DNA from: Anaerolineales bacterium
GTDB lineage: Bacteria > Chloroflexota > Anaerolineae > B4-G1 > DUEL01
DNA length: 8,476 nt
Direction: 5' to 3'
Assembly: GCA_015662065.1 (NCBI GenBank)
Contig: DQUX01000002.1
Span: 1 to 8,476, forward strand
Part shown: piece after piece, positions 5,389 through 8,476 of the stretch
Layout of the letters: every line of letters starts with the position of its first letter
Position numbering within the stretch: the first letter of the stretch is position 1
The notes under the pieces: generated by a model
The model's database searches: none
Told to the model about the DNA's origin: nothing
What the model saw: only the letters and a program-made list of their open reading frames with translations
Position numbers and translations under genes: made by a program

Positions 5389-5849
5389 GGTCTTCCCCCC
5401 GCCGCCCGCTCCTCCTCGATCTTTCGCAGGCCGTTCTCCACCACCCGCAGCGCCCGCCGCAGCTCCTCTTCCAACTGGCAGAGGGCGTTGAAGACATAGT
5501 CGTCGGCCTCGGCGCGGAGGGCGGCCGCGTCCCGCTCCGCTTTCTCACGGATGGCGGCGGCGCGGGCCTCGGCGGCCTGGGCGATGGGGTGTTCCGCCGT
5601 CAGCTCCTCGACCCGCTCCTCGGCCCGCCGCACCAGCCGCTCCGCCTCCTCCCGCGCCTGGGCCAGGATGCGCTCCCGCTCCTGGTTGGTTCGTTGGGCA
5701 CGGCGCACCTCATCGGGGACCGAGATGCGCATCTGGTCGATGAGCGGCCACACCTGGCGCTCGTCCACCAGACGGATCGCGCTGAAAGGGAAGCGAGGGC
5801 TCTTCTTCACAGTCTCTTCAAGACGGTCCACCAGATGCAGGATGTCCAT
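5385..5849 (-). CDS. Coiled-coil protein, ATPase/DivIVA-like, coaD-associated
   Basis: The 154-residue protein begins with a conserved-looking segment of about 48 residues (MDILHLVDRLEETVKKSPRFP, then LVDERQVWPLIDQMRISVPDEV). It then becomes an almost continuous Arg/Glu/Ala-rich coiled coil (about 49-148), with a short break near HPIAQ (87-91) and a second helix LCQLEEELRRALRVVENGLRKIEEE. There is no membrane segment and no nucleotide-binding motif. Proteins of this kind are encoded beside coaD in Firmicutes and Chloroflexota and are annotated as ATPase, ATP-synthase-b-like or DivIVA-like because of coiled-coil similarity; their role is not established. The start is ATG at 5849 with GGAGG seven bases upstream. 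It lies 32 bases after coaD, and its stop codon is embedded in the -35 box of the next promoter. A scaffolding or division-related role is a guess only. Confidence 0.85.
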   Translation of the reverse strand: MDILHLVDRLEETVKKSPRFPFSAIRLVDERQVWPLIDQMRISVPDEVRRAQRTNQERERILAQAREEAERLVRRAEERVEELTAEHPIAQAAEARAAAIREKAERDAAALRAEADDYVFNALCQLEEELRRALRVVENGLRKIEEERAAGGRP

Positions 5850-5881
5850 CGCCAGCCTCCGGCCGTTGTGGGGAATGCCCC

Positions 5882-6406
5882 CTAGTCCCGCAGGGAGACC
5901 AGAGGGACGGGCCCCCGTCTTTGTTCCATCTCCTGTCGCTTATCCTCCAGCAGGGCGATCACGTTAGGCGGCGCCATTCGGCTCACGTCCCCGCCCAGCA
6001 GGGCTACCTCTTTGAGAATGCTCGAACTCAGGAAGGCATATTCCTGGCGGGTCATCAGGCAGACGAACTCCACCTCCGGCGCCAGTTGCCGGTTGGTCAG
6101 GGCCATCTGGTACTCCCACTCGAAATCGCTGATGACCCGCAGGCCGCGGACGATGGTCTGGGCGCCGACCTGGCGGGCGAAGTCCACGGTCAGCCCGCTG
6201 TAGGCCATAACCCGGACGTTGGGCAGGTCCTTCAGCGCCTCCCGGGCCAGGGCGACCCGCTCCTCGGTGGTGAAGAGCAGGCTCTTGGCCGGACGGTCGT
6301 AGATCGCCACGATCAGTTCGTCGAAGATGGCGGCGGAGCGGGTGGCGATATCCACGTGGCCCAGGTGGATGGGGTCGAACGTGCCGGGGTATAGAGCGCG
6401 ACGCAT
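5882..6406 (-). CDS. coaD: Phosphopantetheine adenylyltransferase CoaD
   Basis: The 174-residue protein catalyses the penultimate step of coenzyme A synthesis, adenylating 4'-phosphopantetheine with ATP to give dephospho-CoA. The nucleotidyltransferase signature GTFDPIHLGH (8-17) includes the catalytic HxGH at H14-H17. Further family motifs are YDRPAKSLLFTTEERVALAREAL, SGLTVDFARQVGAQTIVRGLRVISDFEWEYQMALTNRQLAPEVE, and the C-terminal LSSSILKEVALLGGDVSRMAPP, the family's ISST-like ATP site. It is slightly longer than the usual roughly 160 residues because of a basic C-terminal tail (DKRQEMEQRRGPVPLVSLRD). The start is ATG at 6406 with GGGGAGG upstream; it overlaps the recG stop in TGATG, implying translational coupling. 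CoA and phosphopantetheine link it functionally to the acyl-carrier chemistry of fabD and fabG. Confidence 0.97.
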   Translation of the reverse strand: MRRALYPGTFDPIHLGHVDIATRSAAIFDELIVAIYDRPAKSLLFTTEERVALAREALKDLPNVRVMAYSGLTVDFARQVGAQTIVRGLRVISDFEWEYQMALTNRQLAPEVEFVCLMTRQEYAFLSSSILKEVALLGGDVSRMAPPNVIALLEDKRQEMEQRRGPVPLVSLRD

Positions 6407-8476
6407 CAGCTAACCTCCCCTTCCCCTCTCCACATCTCCGCCACCCGGCGGGCCAGCAGCCGGTGCTCGGGCCGGCTGAGCTCCGGATCGCTCTCGAAGA
6501 AGCGACGGGCTGCCTCCCGGGCCTCCTCCAGCAACTGCAGGTCGGTCAGCGAGGCCATCTTCAGATCGGGGAAGCCGGACTGGCGGGTGCCAAGGAACTC
6601 CCCCGGACCGCGCAGGTCCAGGTCCTTCTGCGCCAGGACGAAGCCGTCGGTGGTAGCCTCCACGGCGGCCAGCCGCTCCTCGGCCTCCGGCGAGGCGGAT
6701 TCGGAGACCAGCAGGCAGTAGGAGGCATGCTCCCCTCGGCCGACCCGACCTCGGAACTGGTGGAGCTGGGCCAGGCCGAACCGCTCCGCCCCTTCGATGA
6801 GCATCACGGTGGCGTTGGGCACGTCGATCCCCACCTCCACCACCGACGTTGCCACCAGGATGTCCAGATCCCCTTGGGCGAAGGCGGTCATCACCGTTTC
6901 CTTCTCCTCCGATTTCATCCGCCCATGCAGGAGGCCCAGCCGCAGGGTAGGGAACACCTCCTTCCGCAAACGTTCGTACTCCTCGACGGCCGCCCTCGCC
7001 TCGATCTTCTCCGACTCCTCCACGAGGGGACAGATAATGAAGGCCTGGCGTCCCTTCTCGACCTGGCTGCGCAGGAAGGCGTACGCCCGCTCCCGTTCCC
7101 GGGGGAAGATGACCCGCGTGGTCACCGGCTGGCGGCCCGGCGGCATCTCGTCGATCACGGAGACATCCAGGTGGCCCCAGAGGGTCAACTGGAGGGAACG
7201 GGGGATAGGGGTGGCGGTCATCACCAGGAGGTGGGGGTTGTATGGGCGCGATGCATCGCGCCCCTTCTGCCGCAGGGCGGCCCGCTGGCGGACCCCGAAG
7301 CGATGCTGTTCGTCGATCACCACCAGCACCAGGTCGTGGAAGGTCACCCCCTCCTGGATGATGGCTTGGGTGCCCACGACGATGTCCACCGACCCGTCGG
7401 CCAGCCCGGCGTAGACCGCCTCCCGCTCCGGCCCGGTGACGCTGCCGGTGAGGAGGCGGATGGTGGGGGCACGGCCCGGCCAGTTGGCGAAGATCCGGGT
7501 CAGCGTGTGGTAGTGCTGCTCGGCCAGGATCTCCGTGGGGGCCATCATCGCTGCCTGGGCCCCCGCGGTCACCGCCAGGGCCATCGCCGCCGCCGCCACC
7601 ACCGTCTTGCCCGATCCCACATCTCCCTGCAGGAGGCGGCTCATCGGGTAGGGAGAGCGCATATCGGCCACGATCTGGGCCAGCGCCCGCTGCTGGGCGC
7701 CGGTGAGTTGAAAGGGGAGGCCGAGGACAAAGGCCTGGATGGTCCTGTCGTCGATGGGCAACTGCCGCCCTGGGGCGGACCGCCAGAGGTGCCGCTGGCG
7801 AAGCAGGCCCAACTGGAAGATGAACAGCTCGTCGAAGGCCAGCCGGTAGCGGGCCTCCTCCAGCCGCTCTCTGCTATCGGGGTAATGGACCTGCCGGAGG
7901 GCAGTGGACAGGTCCGGCAGATCGTGGGCCTCCCGCACGGAGGGGGGGAGGTGGTCGGGCAGGCGGGGCGCCCAGTAGTCCACCGTCCGTTTGACCAGTT
8001 GGCGCAGCCAGCGGCCGCTCACCCCCTCGGTGAGGGAATAGACGGGCACAAGCCGCCCGGTGTGGAGGAGCTCTCGCCGCAGAGGCTCCCACTCGGGGGA
8101 GGTGAGGCAGAGCCGCCCCAGGTATTCATCCACCTTTCCGCTGACAACGATCTGCTGTCCGGACCGGATGCGCTCGGCCAGGTAGGGCTGATTGAACCAG
8201 GTGACCTCGATGAAGCCGGTGTCGTCGGAGAGGATCACCTTGAAGAGAACGGTCCCACCTCGGGTCTTGCGGGTGCCGGCCTCCCACACCTTCGCGATGA
8301 TGGTGGCCTCCTCGCCGTACTCCAGTTGATTGATGGGCTTCAGGCGGGAGAAGTCGTCGTAGCGGCGGGGGAGGAAGAAGAGCACGTCGCGGATGGTGTG
8401 GAGCCCCAGGCGGGCCAGCCGCGCGGCCTGCCGCGACCCGACGCCCCGCAGCGTGGTGAGGGGGGCATCGAGCCCC
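6406..8476 (-). CDS. recG: ATP-dependent DNA helicase RecG (5' end beyond window)
   Basis: RecG remodels stalled replication forks and migrates Holliday-type junctions. The frame is open from the right window edge to TGA at 6408-6406, giving 689 visible residues. It opens with LDAPLTTLRGVGSRQAARLA, the start of the RecG wedge domain, so a GTG at 8385 inside this domain is not the start. An OB-like wedge comes first, followed by helicase domain 1 with Walker A GSGKT (7603-7617), APTEILAEQH, the DEQH box (7303-7314) and MTATPIPRSL. Helicase domain 2 then has LHGRMKSEEKE, DILVATSVVEVGIDVPNA and QFRGRVGRG, followed by the RecG-type tail with DLDLRGPGEFLGTRQSG. From the wedge to the end it matches normal RecG length, so either a few residues or an N-terminal extension are missing. 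A 20-base palindrome lies within the frame at 7244-7263. The rsmD gene often found next is absent. Confidence 0.97.
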   Translation of the reverse strand, partial: GLDAPLTTLRGVGSRQAARLARLGLHTIRDVLFFLPRRYDDFSRLKPINQLEYGEEATIIAKVWEAGTRKTRGGTVLFKVILSDDTGFIEVTWFNQPYLAERIRSGQQIVVSGKVDEYLGRLCLTSPEWEPLRRELLHTGRLVPVYSLTEGVSGRWLRQLVKRTVDYWAPRLPDHLPPSVREAHDLPDLSTALRQVHYPDSRERLEEARYRLAFDELFIFQLGLLRQRHLWRSAPGRQLPIDDRTIQAFVLGLPFQLTGAQQRALAQIVADMRSPYPMSRLLQGDVGSGKTVVAAAAMALAVTAGAQAAMMAPTEILAEQHYHTLTRIFANWPGRAPTIRLLTGSVTGPEREAVYAGLADGSVDIVVGTQAIIQEGVTFHDLVLVVIDEQHRFGVRQRAALRQKGRDASRPYNPHLLVMTATPIPRSLQLTLWGHLDVSVIDEMPPGRQPVTTRVIFPRERERAYAFLRSQVEKGRQAFIICPLVEESEKIEARAAVEEYERLRKEVFPTLRLGLLHGRMKSEEKETVMTAFAQGDLDILVATSVVEVGIDVPNATVMLIEGAERFGLAQLHQFRGRVGRGEHASYCLLVSESASPEAEERLAAVEATTDGFVLAQKDLDLRGPGEFLGTRQSGFPDLKMASLTDLQLLEEAREAARRFFESDPELSRPEHRLLARRVAEMWRGEGEVS
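7244..7263. repeat. Perfect 20-base palindrome inside recG
   Basis: The half site GGGCGCGATG (7244-7253) is followed immediately by its exact reverse complement (7254-7263). The recG frame reads through it as part of KGRDASRPYNP, between the DEQH box and MTATPIPR. In E. coli and Bacillus RecG this spot is a short loop of variable length, so extra residues here are tolerated. The flanks on the minus strand (AAG before, ATACAAC after) resemble the edges of small GC-rich palindromic elements that I recall from Chloroflexota and cyanobacterial intergenic DNA; that comparison is from memory. The palindrome itself is certain, its mobile origin is inferred. Confidence 0.7.

Noticed and set aside
5385..5849. 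ATP synthase subunit b
   Set aside because: There is no N-terminal membrane helix and no other ATP synthase genes nearby; resemblance is only through the coiled coil.
8383..8385. GTG as the recG start
   Set aside because: The same frame continues upstream to the window edge and encodes the conserved start of the RecG wedge domain (LTTLRGVGSRQAARLARLGL), so the gene begins outside the window.

Overview
All ten genes in this GC-rich bacterial window lie on the minus strand, so transcription runs from high to low coordinates. Genes are tightly packed: most junctions are 16 to 42 bases, one pair overlaps by a base, and the one larger gap (143 bases, 5242-5384) holds a promoter and leader. The gene set (recG, coaD, rpmF, fabD, fabG, an Asp23/Gls24-family gene next to nusB, and a cyclic-2,3-diphosphoglycerate-synthetase-type GTPase) and the short degenerate repeats suggest a Chloroflexota-like, possibly thermophilic, bacterium. 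No rRNA or other taxonomic marker is present, so this placement is an inference. I see no phage, IS element, CRISPR array, tRNA or defence system.

Upstream block, right to left: recG (5' end outside the window) overlaps the start of coaD by one base. A coiled-coil gene of the ATPase/DivIVA-like type often seen beside coaD follows. In many bacteria rsmD sits between recG and coaD, and a DUF177 gene precedes rpmF; both are absent here.

Downstream block: the stop codon of the coiled-coil gene lies inside the -35 box of a perfect consensus sigma-70 promoter (TTGACA, 17-base spacer, TATAAT). A leader of about 110 bases with several inverted repeats leads into rpmF. Then come fabD and fabG (malonyl loading of acyl carrier protein and beta-ketoacyl reduction), an Asp23/Gls24 protein, nusB, a P-loop GTPase, a P1/S58-family hydrolase, and the first 22 codons of a predicted lipoprotein cut by the left edge. 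This looks like one operon joining ribosome, lipid and transcription-factor genes.

The core genes are ordinary. The features worth a second look are small: a 20-base perfect palindrome read in frame within recG; a 7-base tandem and inverted repeat that supplies the FabD C-terminal tail and holds the fabD stop codon in the loop of a hairpin; the consensus promoter with its structured leader; a UUCG-loop hairpin between nusB and the GTPase gene; and substitutions at expected catalytic positions in FabG (Asn to Asp) and in the S58 hydrolase (Ser-Thr instead of Asn-Thr). I found no convincing new multi-gene system.
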